This document shows, one piece after another, positions 18,477 to 26,846 of a stretch of DNA of 64,000 nt. Below the pieces are notes generated by a model, which did no database searches, was not told the origin of the DNA, and saw only the letters and a program-made list of their open reading frames with translations. The stretch is from NCBI RefSeq assembly GCF_004342985.1, contig NZ_SMBO01000001.1:1178001-1242000 (forward strand). Reading direction: 5' to 3'. This stretch comes from Novosphingobium sp. PhB57 (GTDB lineage: Bacteria; Pseudomonadota; Alphaproteobacteria; Sphingomonadales; Sphingomonadaceae). The position numbers were made by a program, and so were the translations under genes. The number at the start of each line of letters is the position of its first letter. The stretch's first letter is position 1.

Positions 18477-19325
18477 ATGTCCAACAACCCCTGGAGCCAC
18501 AGCCGAAATTCCGCGATCGCGGACGATGTCGATTTCGAGATCAAGGGCCACGAGCTGCAGTTCGTGGAGATCGAGCTCGATCCCGGCGAAAGCGCGGTTG
18601 CGGAGGCAGGAGCGATGGTGTGGAAGGACGCCTCGATCGCCATGTCGACCGTGTTCGGAGACGGCTCCGAGCAGCAGGGTGGCGGCTTCATGGGCAAGCT
18701 GCTCGGCGCGGGCAAGCGGCTGGTCACGGGCGAGAGCCTGTTCACCACCGTCTTCACCCATGAGGGCCGCGGCAAGGCCCGCGTGGCCTTCGCCGCGCCG
18801 ATCCCAGGCTCGATCCTGCCGATCAAGCTGGATGACGTGGACGGCCGCCTGATCTGCCAGAAGGACGCCTTCCTTTGCGCCGCGCGCGGGGTCTCGATCG
18901 GGGTGCACTTCCAGCAGAAGATCATGACCGGTCTGTTCGGCGGCGAAGGCTTCATCATGCAGCGCCTCGAAGGCGATGGCTGGGTCTTCGTGCAGATGGG
19001 CGGCACCGTGATCGAACGCACCCTGGCCGCGGGCGAGGAACTTCACATCGATACCGGCTGCGTTGCCGCTTTCACCGCGGGCATCGACTTCGACGTGATC
19101 CGGGCCGGTTCGGTCAAGTCGATGATCTTCGGCGGCGAGGGTGTGTTCTTCGCGCGGCTGCGCGGGCCTGGGCGCGTCTGGATCCAGTCCCTGCCCTTCT
19201 CGCGTCTGGCCGGGCGGATGATGGCTGCCGCCGTGCCTTACGGCGGGCAGAACCGCGGGGAGAGCACCATGCTCGGCCTCGGCGCCGTAGGCGGCCTTGC
19301 GGCGATGATCGGCGGGGACGATTGA
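18477..19325 (+). CDS. AIM24 / TIGR00266 family protein
   Basis: 282 aa from ATG 18477 (ACGGAG eight bases upstream). The AIM24 beta-fold is recognisable from VEIELDPGESAVAEAGAMVWKD (shown here as two overlapping parts, residues about 30-50), GESLFTTVFTHEG and the Gly-rich tail GLGAVGGLAAMIGGDD. The family name comes from a yeast mitochondrial inner-membrane biogenesis protein. Bacterial members have no settled function. It has no signal peptide or membrane helix. It is a stand-alone gene between the divergent TPR gene and glmS, 135 bp upstream of glmS, and could share a transcript with it. Confidence 0.85.
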   Translation: MSNNPWSHSRNSAIADDVDFEIKGHELQFVEIELDPGESAVAEAGAMVWKDASIAMSTVFGDGSEQQGGGFMGKLLGAGKRLVTGESLFTTVFTHEGRGKARVAFAAPIPGSILPIKLDDVDGRLICQKDAFLCAARGVSIGVHFQQKIMTGLFGGEGFIMQRLEGDGWVFVQMGGTVIERTLAAGEELHIDTGCVAAFTAGIDFDVIRAGSVKSMIFGGEGVFFARLRGPGRVWIQSLPFSRLAGRMMAAAVPYGGQNRGESTMLGLGAVGGLAAMIGGDD

Positions 19326-19381
19326 CCGCTTCGGATTACATCCGAAAACCCATCCGATTTGCACACATTACCAAGCCTTCA

Positions 19382-19421
19382 TGGTGGCGCCACCAAACGC
19401 CAACCATTATCGGTGTAATGG
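19382..19421. promoter_or_regulatory. Two inverted repeats upstream of glmS
   Basis: A perfect 14-bp palindrome TGGTGGCGCCACCA (19382-19395) is followed by CCATTA-N6-TAATGG (19404-19409, 19416-19421). Both lie 40-79 bp before the glmS ATG. They could be operator halves or a leader hairpin pair. No glmS ribozyme core is evident, and that ribozyme is essentially a Firmicutes feature. Confidence 0.4.
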
Positions 19422-19460
19422 CACGTCAGTTTCGGCTCGAACTAAGGTAACGCAAGCGCA

Positions 19461-21284
19461 ATGTGTGGAATCATCGGCATCATCGGCAAGGAAGAAGTCG
19501 CGGATCGACTGGTCGACGGTCTTCGGCGCATGGAATATCGCGGTTATGACAGTGCGGGCGTCTGCACGGTCGAGAACGGCCAGCTGATCCGCCGCCGCGC
19601 ACAGGGCAAGCTGGTCAATCTCGTGAACGAGCTGGCCCGCGATCCCGCACCGGGCCTGATCGGCATCGCCCACACCCGCTGGGCCACACACGGCGCGCCG
19701 ACGGCCGCCAATGCGCACCCCCACGCCACCGAGCACCTGGCGCTGGTCCACAACGGCATCATCGAGAACTTCAAGCCTCTGCGCGAAGCCCTCGAATCGC
19801 GCGGCCGCACTTTCGAGAGCCAGACCGACACCGAAGTGGTTGCCCACCTCGTGTCCGAACAGGTCGAGGCCGGGCTTTCCCCGCAAGAGGCCGTGAAGGT
19901 CGTCCTCCCGCAGCTTCGCGGCGCCTTCGCGCTTGCGATCGCCTTCCGCCAGCACCCCGACCTGCTGATCGGCGCCCGCCTCGGCTCGCCGCTGGTCGTC
20001 GGCTACGGCGAAGGCGAGACCTACCTCGGCTCGGACGCCCTCGCCCTGGCCCCCCTCACCCAGCGCATCACGTATCTCGACGAGGGCGACTGGGTCGTCA
20101 TCACCCGCGAAGGCGCGCAGATCTTCGATGCCGACAACAACCCGGTGGAGCGCGAGATCGTCTCCTCGGGTGCCTCGGCCGTCGCCATCGAGAAGGGCAA
20201 TTACCGCCACTTCATGCAGAAGGAGATCTTCGAGCAGCCGACCGTGGTGGCGCAGACGCTGCGCAGCTACATCCACCAGGTGGACCAGTCGGTCGCCCTG
20301 CCGCAGATCGATTTCGACCTATCCGCGATCAAGCGCATCACCATCGTCGCCTGCGGCACCAGCTTCTACGCTGGCATGGTAGCGAAATACTGGATCGAGA
20401 CTTTCGCCCGCCTGCCGGTCGACATCGATGTGGCCTCCGAATTCCGCTACCGCGACCCCGTGCTGGAGCCGGGCGGCTTGGCCCTGTTCATCTCGCAATC
20501 GGGCGAGACGGCGGACACCCTCGCCGCGCTCAAGCATTGCAAGGCGGCCGGGCAGACGATCGCCGTCGTCGTCAACGTGCCCACCAGCACGATGGCGCGC
20601 GAGGCCGACCTGCTGCTGCCGACTCACGCCGGGCCGGAAATCGGCGTGGCCTCCACCAAGGCCTTCTCGTGCCAGCTCGCCGTGCTGGCGGCGCTGGCCG
20701 CGCACCTCGCCGTCAAGCGCGGGCGCATGGACCGGGCCGAGGAGATGGACGTCGTCCACCACCTGCTGCAAACGCCTGCCAGCCTCAACGCCGCGCTTGC
20801 CTTCGACGAAGAGATCGCCGCCATGGCGCATCTGATCGCACCGGCGCGCGATGTGCTCTATCTCGGCCGGGGACCCGACTATCCGCTGGCCCTGGAAGGT
20901 GCACTGAAGCTGAAGGAAATCAGCTACATCCACGCCGAAGGTTATGCCTCGGGCGAAATGAAGCACGGCCCCATCGCCCTCATCGACGAAGCCGTGCCGG
21001 TGATCGTCCTCGCCCCCTCCGGCCCGCTGTTCGAGAAGACCGTCAGCAACATGCAGGAAGTGCGCGCGCGCGGCGGCAAGGTCGTGCTGATCTCCGATGC
21101 CGAAGGCATTGCCGAAGCCGGCGAAGGCTGCATCGCCACGATCGAGATGCCCCGCGTCCACCCGCTCATCGCCCCGCTGGTCTATGCGGTGCCGGTGCAG
21201 CTGCTGGCCTACCACGTCGCCTGCGTGAAGGGCACGGACGTGGACCAGCCGCGCAACCTCGCCAAGAGCGTGACCGTCGAATAG
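19461..21284 (+). CDS. glmS: Glutamine-fructose-6-phosphate aminotransferase (isomerizing)
   Basis: 607 aa. The start exposes Cys2 (MCGIIGIIG), the glutaminase nucleophile after Met removal. The class-II amidotransferase domain (1-220) has RGYDSAG, HTRWATHG and HNGIIENF. Two SIS domains follow with CGTSFYAG, SQSGETADTL, GASTKAF-like VASTKAFSCQ and the C-terminal NLAKSVTVE. It makes glucosamine-6-P from fructose-6-P and glutamine, the first step toward UDP-GlcNAc; GlmU encoded upstream completes later steps. Confidence 0.98.
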   Translation: MCGIIGIIGKEEVADRLVDGLRRMEYRGYDSAGVCTVENGQLIRRRAQGKLVNLVNELARDPAPGLIGIAHTRWATHGAPTAANAHPHATEHLALVHNGIIENFKPLREALESRGRTFESQTDTEVVAHLVSEQVEAGLSPQEAVKVVLPQLRGAFALAIAFRQHPDLLIGARLGSPLVVGYGEGETYLGSDALALAPLTQRITYLDEGDWVVITREGAQIFDADNNPVEREIVSSGASAVAIEKGNYRHFMQKEIFEQPTVVAQTLRSYIHQVDQSVALPQIDFDLSAIKRITIVACGTSFYAGMVAKYWIETFARLPVDIDVASEFRYRDPVLEPGGLALFISQSGETADTLAALKHCKAAGQTIAVVVNVPTSTMAREADLLLPTHAGPEIGVASTKAFSCQLAVLAALAAHLAVKRGRMDRAEEMDVVHHLLQTPASLNAALAFDEEIAAMAHLIAPARDVLYLGRGPDYPLALEGALKLKEISYIHAEGYASGEMKHGPIALIDEAVPVIVLAPSGPLFEKTVSNMQEVRARGGKVVLISDAEGIAEAGEGCIATIEMPRVHPLIAPLVYAVPVQLLAYHVACVKGTDVDQPRNLAKSVTVE

Positions 21285-21291
21285 AGGCCGG

Positions 21292-21323
21292 TTCGGCTCG
21301 ACCTTGCCGCAGGTCGAGCCGAA
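21292..21323 (+). terminator. Strong stem-loop after glmS
   Basis: A perfect 13-bp stem TTCGGCTCGACCT / AGGTCGAGCCGAA (21292-21304, 21311-21323) with a six-base loop begins seven bases past the glmS stop. It is not followed by a T-run, so it may act with Rho or protect the 3' end. Confidence 0.6.
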
Positions 21324-21441
21324 GCCCGGCGGCCATCATGGCGGCAGCGCGCATTTTCCCGGCTGCCGGCCATCTTGCACGACGCCTGAAAACAGCCTGA
21401 TGGTTTACTCCGCGCTAACCTTCACACGATAGGCTCTCCGC

Positions 21442-23793
21442 GTGAGAAAGCGGTCGCAACCCACTCAACCGCTCCCGAAGGAGCTGCCAGTCTCCGCTAT
21501 CCTTGGGCTGACCCAGCCGGCGGAGGGGGATTGGGCGCGCCTGCGCGGCATTCAATATTCGTGCCTCTCCCGCGCGCCTGTTGCCCGATTCGTCACGCAA
21601 TTCGCCGCCATGCTGGCCGCTGCCGGACTGTTGGCGCCACGCCTCGATCCGCGGCTGATCCTGGGCTGGGCCGTGCTCGTCTGCGCCGCGGCCTGGTACG
21701 GTGCCCGAATCGACAGCGCCGTTTCCGCTGCCGAGGGACGGAACCTGCGGCCCGGCGAGGCCCGCGCCTATCTGGCGGCAACCATCGTCAAGGGCCTGGT
21801 CTGGTCGATCCCGGTCTGCGGCTTCGGGCCGTTCCTGGCTGCGGACGTGCAAGTGAAGCTCTGGACCGTCCTGGCGATGCTGATGACGGCTTTCGCAGTG
21901 CTGATCCCGGGCGTGCCGATGGGGACACTCGTCTTCACCGGGCTTGCCGGCGGTTCCGCCATCGCCTGTTTCCTCGCGCTCGGCCTCTACGACGTCGCGC
22001 TGGTCGCTTCCGCCTTCATCGCCGTGGTCGTGGCCGGCGCCATCCAGTCCGCAAGGCAGTTCCTTACCGGCAAAGTGGCCGAAGCGGGCATGGTCGAGCG
22101 GGACGAAGTGGTCTCGCTGCTGCTGCGCGAATTCGAGGAAGGCGAGGCCGACTGGCTCTGGCAGATCGACACCACCCGCCGGGTCCGCGCCGTCTCGCCG
22201 CGTTTCGCCTTCGCGCTCGGCAAGCAACCGCGCGAGATCGAAGGGATGCCATTCCTTCAGCTCATTGCCGGCGCGAACTGGGAAACCGGCGATTTCCCGG
22301 CAAGCCTTCACGATCTGGCCGAGCGATTGAAGCGCCGCGAAAGCTTCTCCAACTTGCTCATCCGCGTCACCCTGTCAGGCAAGGCGCGCTGGTGGGAGCT
22401 GTCCGGAACGCCGAACGTGGACGAAACCGGCCAGTTCGACGGGTTCCACGGCGTCGGCTCCGATGTGACCGAAGCACGCGAGAACTCCGACAAGATCGCC
22501 TGGCTCGCGCGGTACGACCCGCTGACCGGCATGCCCAATCGCCTGATGCTGGGCGAAGCCCTCGGCGAAGCGCTCTCCCACGCCTCGCAGTGGCGCATGC
22601 GCTGCGCGTTCCTGATGATCGACCTCGATCGCTTCAAGGCGATCAACGACACCCTGGGGCATCACGTCGGCGACCAGCTTCTGGCCCGCGTGGCGGAGCG
22701 CCTGAAGGAACAGATGACGGAACGCGAGGTCTGCGGCCGTCTGGGCGGTGACGAATTCGCCATCGTCATCCGCGATGCCACCGATCTAGACTACGTCAAG
22801 CGCGTGGCGCAGCGCGTGATCCAGAGCCTCTCACAGCCCTATCAGGTCGATCACCATACGCTGTTCGTGGGCGCCTCGATCGGCTCGGCCATCGGCCCGC
22901 GCGACGGCGATGCGGTGGAAACGCTGATGCGCAATGCCGATCTCGCGCTCTACCGCTCGAAAGACGAAGGCGGCAACGCCCACTTCACCTACGAACCCGC
23001 GCTTCACACCCGCGCCGAGGAACGCCGCAAGCTGGAATCGTCCATGCGCTCGGCGCTGGAACGCAAGGAGTTCACGCTCAACTTCCAGCCCGTGGTGGAT
23101 ACCCAGAACGAAACCGTCGTCAGCTTCGAGGCCCTGCTGCGCTGGAACAGCAAGGAACACGGCGCGGTGAGCCCGGTGAAGTTCATCCCCCTGGCCGAGG
23201 ATACCCGGCTGATCATCCCGATCGGCGAATGGGTGCTGCGCGAAGCCTGCCGGGAAGCGATGAACTGGCCGGACCATGTGCGCGTGGCCGCGAATGTCTC
23301 GGGCGAGCAACTGCTCGACCCGAATTTCGTGACCAGCGTCGTCTCCGCCCTCACCGAAAGCGGGCTTCCGGCCGCGCGCCTCGAACTGGAAGTCACCGAA
23401 AGCATCTTCCTGCGCGATGCCACCCTCGCCCGTTCCGCGCTCGAAAAGATCATGGCGCTGGGCTGCAAGGTGGCGCTCGACGATTTCGGCACCGGCTATT
23501 CCTCGCTCGGCTACCTGCGCAAGTTGCGGTTTTCGACCATCAAGATCGACCGCTCCTTCGTGCAGGGCGCCGCCACCGGCAATGCCGAAAGCCTGGCGAT
23601 CATCCGCGCCGTGGTCGCCATGGCCGACAGCCTCGACATGTCGACGACCGCGGAAGGCGCTGAGACCGAAAAGGAAGTCGAGATGATCCGCAAGCTCGGC
23701 TGCCGCAAGATCCAGGGCTATTACTATGGACGGCCGATGTCCGCGAAGGACGCGGTCGCGCTGTTCCGCAACCGCGCCTTCTCGGCCGTGTGA
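21442..23793 (+). CDS. Membrane-anchored PAS-GGDEF-EAL c-di-GMP enzyme
   Basis: 783 aa, GTG start at 21442. Five or six membrane helices (about residues 48-200, a MASE-like sensor) are followed by PAS (about 225-345), GGDEF and EAL. The diguanylate cyclase signature GGDEF is intact in CGRLGGDEFAIV, and the phosphodiesterase site is intact as EALLRW, with DDFGTGYSSLGYL and the downstream AEGAETE. It could therefore both make and degrade c-di-GMP, and net activity cannot be told. It is monocistronic after the glmS hairpin, 27 bp from a convergent gene. A second c-di-GMP protein at 49-51 kb keeps only EAL. Confidence 0.95.
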   Translation: MRKRSQPTQPLPKELPVSAILGLTQPAEGDWARLRGIQYSCLSRAPVARFVTQFAAMLAAAGLLAPRLDPRLILGWAVLVCAAAWYGARIDSAVSAAEGRNLRPGEARAYLAATIVKGLVWSIPVCGFGPFLAADVQVKLWTVLAMLMTAFAVLIPGVPMGTLVFTGLAGGSAIACFLALGLYDVALVASAFIAVVVAGAIQSARQFLTGKVAEAGMVERDEVVSLLLREFEEGEADWLWQIDTTRRVRAVSPRFAFALGKQPREIEGMPFLQLIAGANWETGDFPASLHDLAERLKRRESFSNLLIRVTLSGKARWWELSGTPNVDETGQFDGFHGVGSDVTEARENSDKIAWLARYDPLTGMPNRLMLGEALGEALSHASQWRMRCAFLMIDLDRFKAINDTLGHHVGDQLLARVAERLKEQMTEREVCGRLGGDEFAIVIRDATDLDYVKRVAQRVIQSLSQPYQVDHHTLFVGASIGSAIGPRDGDAVETLMRNADLALYRSKDEGGNAHFTYEPALHTRAEERRKLESSMRSALERKEFTLNFQPVVDTQNETVVSFEALLRWNSKEHGAVSPVKFIPLAEDTRLIIPIGEWVLREACREAMNWPDHVRVAANVSGEQLLDPNFVTSVVSALTESGLPAARLELEVTESIFLRDATLARSALEKIMALGCKVALDDFGTGYSSLGYLRKLRFSTIKIDRSFVQGAATGNAESLAIIRAVVAMADSLDMSTTAEGAETEKEVEMIRKLGCRKIQGYYYGRPMSAKDAVALFRNRAFSAV

Positions 23794-23820
23794 TCAGGCA
23801 CGCATCGGCGATTCTCGACC

Positions 23821-24858
23821 CTAACCGTAGATCGGCAGGATCTGCGGCAAGTCGGACGTCGTGCGGATACCCGGCGGTGCAGCGCAGACGGCGGGAATGG
23901 CATTGACCGGCCGGTGCGCCGTCAACCCCGGCGTGTAGGCGGCATAGTCTTCCTCCGCGACCGGGAACGTGATGTCCACCTTCACCGGCGTGTCCCCCTC
24001 GGTGGTGATCCGCCATCCGGATTCGCGCAGGTCCCACTCGTGCTCGATCTCGGTCGTCACATACCAGTTCGCGCGGAACCGCATGACCGGGCGGCCGCCG
24101 CTCTTGCAGGTGATCGTGGTGCGCATCGCGCCGACGGTGCCGGCCGGGACAGTGCCCGCCGCAATCGTCAGGTCCTTGAGGGTCGGCGAGAGTTCGCCCA
24201 CCGCCTCGATCTCGTCCACCTTGAGGCCGACGGCATCGGCAATCTGCGAGAGCGAGCTGCCGAAATCGCCCTTGAGATGCTCGGCCCGGCGCTGGTCGAA
24301 TGGCGCCATCGGCGCTGCGAAACCCATGACCTGGAACAGCATCTCGGGCGAATTGCGGCTGGAGACGTCGGCATATTCGTCGATGGTCAATAGCCCGTGC
24401 GTGCGCTGGAGCGACAGGAGCGGGATCGCCAGGGCTTCCGTCACGAAGCCGGGGCTCGATCCGGTGCTGTAGATCGAGGTCTGGCCCGAGCGGCAGGCCT
24501 CCTCCACCCGCGCGCGAAGTGCAGGGTCCATCCGCGCGGGATTGTGGAAGTCGCCGCGCGTGGTGACCACGTTCTTGCCCGATGCAAGCAGTGTGCAGAT
24601 CTCGTCCCAGTCGGTGCCCTGCCGCATATAGAGTACGCAGTCCGCATCGAGCGCCGCGAGTTCGTCCAGCGAATTGGTGGCCTTCACGCCCGTGGGCGGT
24701 AATCCGCAAAGGTCGCCTGCATCCTTGCCCACCTTTTCGGGCGAGCTGACCCAGAGCCCCACAAGGTCCATGCGGGGATGCTCGATCACCGTGCGCAAGG
24801 CGCGGCTGCCCACATTGCCCGTCGCCCACTGGATGACGCGCCAGTTCCGGCCTTCCAT
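23821..24858 (-). CDS. DapB-like NAD(P)-dependent oxidoreductase
   Basis: 345 aa from ATG 24858 with GGGAGAG upstream. The N-terminal Rossmann motif IQWATGNVGSRALR (GxxGxxG) fits dihydrodipicolinate-reductase-like enzymes, as do DADCVLYM and STGSSPGFVTEAL. It lacks the DapB substrate signature, and the family includes 2,4-diaminopentanoate dehydrogenase-type proteins and many catabolic uncharacterised members. The substrate is unknown. It lies 81 bp after the MFS gene on the same strand, so the two may form a transcript in the order MFS then this gene. Neighbouring CoA-ester genes suggest a catabolic role. Confidence 0.8.
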   Translation of the reverse strand: MEGRNWRVIQWATGNVGSRALRTVIEHPRMDLVGLWVSSPEKVGKDAGDLCGLPPTGVKATNSLDELAALDADCVLYMRQGTDWDEICTLLASGKNVVTTRGDFHNPARMDPALRARVEEACRSGQTSIYSTGSSPGFVTEALAIPLLSLQRTHGLLTIDEYADVSSRNSPEMLFQVMGFAAPMAPFDQRRAEHLKGDFGSSLSQIADAVGLKVDEIEAVGELSPTLKDLTIAAGTVPAGTVGAMRTTITCKSGGRPVMRFRANWYVTTEIEHEWDLRESGWRITTEGDTPVKVDITFPVAEEDYAAYTPGLTAHRPVNAIPAVCAAPPGIRTTSDLPQILPIYG

Positions 24859-24939
24859 TGCTTCTCTCCCGTTTCTTGTCTCGTGCGGACTTGGCCGCTG
24901 GTCATGAACTCCCGCAATCCCCGGATGGGAACGGCGGGT

Positions 24940-26601
24940 TCAGGGCGCCATCCAGCTGACGGTATCCTGCTGCGGGTCGGGCGAATCGGCTTTCCATCGC
25001 ACCGAGCCAAACGGCCGCTCCAGCCGGCGTCGCACCCGGTTGCCCTGATGGGAGCGGTTGAACGCATCGGCCTGGGTCTGAAGCTCGATATCGGCCTGGG
25101 TAAAGCGGTCGCGCAGGCGCAAGTAGTCTCCCCAAGTCGGGCAGTGGTAACGCTCCGTCCAGAGCGCGGGATCGGCGATGTCCCGCGCAAGCGACCATTC
25201 GAAGCCGCCGTTGCGTTTGCGCATCGACTGCATTTTCATCATCACTGCATAGAAGTCTCGCGCGCGTTCGGGATCGACGTCGTAGTCCACCTCGATCACC
25301 ACTGGCCCGGACCGCAATGTCAGGGCCATGCCCACGGCGGGCTCGTGGCCCAGCGGCACTTCCTCGGTATCGGCCTGGTCGCCGCCGATGGGCATGAGCA
25401 GTCCGAGCAGCGCGGTCGCGCCAACGGCGATGCCCGAAGCCACCAGCGCAAAGGCCACGCTCCGCCCCGCCGCCACTTCGCCCCAGGCCCAGGCACCCAG
25501 CCCGATTCCGGCGGTGATGGCCGAGGAAAACAGCGAGAGCGCCCGCGCCGTCACCCAGCGCGGCGCGGAGAGCTGCACGGTCACGTTGAGCATGGCGACG
25601 GTCAGGATATTGCAGGCGCCCACGATCAGGAATGCCGCGCAGGTCACCACGATGTCATGGCTCATGCCGATCGCAACAAGCGCCAGCCCGGTACCGATGG
25701 CGAAGGTCCGCACGGCCAGCTCGGTCGAGATCGCGTCGCGGATGCGGCTGACGAACAGCGCGCCGGCCACCGCGCCCACGCCTTGCGCGCCGAGCAGCAC
25801 ACCGAACGTGGACGCATCGCCGTGCAGCAGGTCCCGCGCGATCAGCGGCGCCAGGGCAGAGGCCGTCGCCGTGCTCAGGCCGAAGACCAGCACGCGCACC
25901 AGCGCCGTGCGGATCGCCGGGGCATGGAGCGCATAGCGAACGCCGCCGATGATCGCGCGGTCCATCCGCTCGGGCGGCAGCCGCGAAGGTGCATGGCGGC
26001 GGCGCCAGAGGAAGAAGGCGAACAACAGCGGCAGATAGAGCAGCGAGGTCATGCCGAACACCGCCTTGGCCCCGTAGATCACCACGATCAGACCGCCGAG
26101 GGCGGGTCCGAAGCTGCGCGCGACATTGTAGCTGATCGTCCCCAGAGCCACCGCCGCAGGCAGATGCGCGCGCGACACCTGCTCGGGAATCGACGCCTGC
26201 CAGGACGGCGAATAGAGCGCGACCCCTCCCCCGATCAGCGCGCAGAACAGCAGCAGCAGCCACGGCGTGATCAGGCCGAGGAATGCCACCACCGCCAGCA
26301 CCGCCGCGCAGATCGCACTGAACGTCAGGCCGGTCATGGCAATGCGGCGACGGTCGAACATGTCGGCGATGGCGCCCGCAGGCAGCGTCACCAGGACGAG
26401 CGGGAACATCATCGCCGATTGCACCAGCGCGACCATGCTCGGCGAATTGCTGAGCCGCGTCATTTCCCAGGCCGCGCCGACGCCCAGGAAGAGCTGTCCG
26501 AAATTCGAGAACAGGCTGGCCGTCCAGATCCGCCGGAACGTGGGTTCGCGCAAAGGTGCGAAGGCGCCCCCCGATTGCTCCGCCCGTTCCAATCCCGTCA
26601 T
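24940..26601 (-). CDS. MFS_3-type (EntS-like) exporter with C-terminal soluble domain
   Basis: 553 aa. Twelve hydrophobic segments lie between residues about 25 and 415. The MFS loop motif between helices 2 and 3 is GAIADMFDRRR. The N-terminus LREPTFRRIWTASLFSNFG is typical of PF05977 (MFS_3, EntS-like) exporters. A cytoplasmic tail of about 130 residues follows with EVDYDVDPERARDFYAVM, GFEWSLARD and a final W-x-A-P. It reads like a dimeric alpha/beta-barrel monooxygenase-type fold seen in other members of this family. The cargo is unknown. It is divergent from the thiolase gene. Confidence 0.85.
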   Translation of the reverse strand: MTGLERAEQSGGAFAPLREPTFRRIWTASLFSNFGQLFLGVGAAWEMTRLSNSPSMVALVQSAMMFPLVLVTLPAGAIADMFDRRRIAMTGLTFSAICAAVLAVVAFLGLITPWLLLLFCALIGGGVALYSPSWQASIPEQVSRAHLPAAVALGTISYNVARSFGPALGGLIVVIYGAKAVFGMTSLLYLPLLFAFFLWRRRHAPSRLPPERMDRAIIGGVRYALHAPAIRTALVRVLVFGLSTATASALAPLIARDLLHGDASTFGVLLGAQGVGAVAGALFVSRIRDAISTELAVRTFAIGTGLALVAIGMSHDIVVTCAAFLIVGACNILTVAMLNVTVQLSAPRWVTARALSLFSSAITAGIGLGAWAWGEVAAGRSVAFALVASGIAVGATALLGLLMPIGGDQADTEEVPLGHEPAVGMALTLRSGPVVIEVDYDVDPERARDFYAVMMKMQSMRKRNGGFEWSLARDIADPALWTERYHCPTWGDYLRLRDRFTQADIELQTQADAFNRSHQGNRVRRRLERPFGSVRWKADSPDPQQDTVSWMAP

Positions 26602-26729
26602 GCCCGCCCTTTCGCATTTTTCTGTCTGGAGATGATGGCGAGGGTGGCCGCAGCGTCAAGGCGGCTGACCGAACAGGCCCCTTCCTCGCACCCGGCCCCG
26701 CCCCCACGATATGCTTGGGCGCAGCGGCA

Positions 26730-26743
26730 ATCGCCAAGGCGAT
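26730..26743. promoter_or_regulatory. Inverted repeat ATCGCC-AA-GGCGAT in the MFS/thiolase divergent region
   Basis: Perfect 6-bp arms with a 2-bp centre lie 103 bp before the thiolase start and 129 bp before the MFS start. The size and location suit a regulator dimer; the MarR protein encoded just downstream of the thiolase is the nearest candidate. The rest of the 245-bp region shows no clear promoter. Confidence 0.3.
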
Positions 26744-26846
26744 AGGAGCCGTGCCGCCAATTGCAATTCCCCGGCCGGGCCAGCATCACCCCGGACAAAG
26801 CGCGCAGGCAAGCCCGATCCGCGCGGATTTTCGAGGAGAGCAGACC

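Noticed and set aside
19326..19460. glmS ribozyme upstream of glmS
   Set aside because: The region is only 135 bp, lacks the expected pseudoknot core, and such ribozymes are known from Firmicutes and related groups.
24778..26745. Plus-strand open frame of about 650 codons opposite the MFS gene
   Set aside because: Low-complexity His/Arg/Gln content and no domain; the minus strand shows a proper 12-helix transporter.
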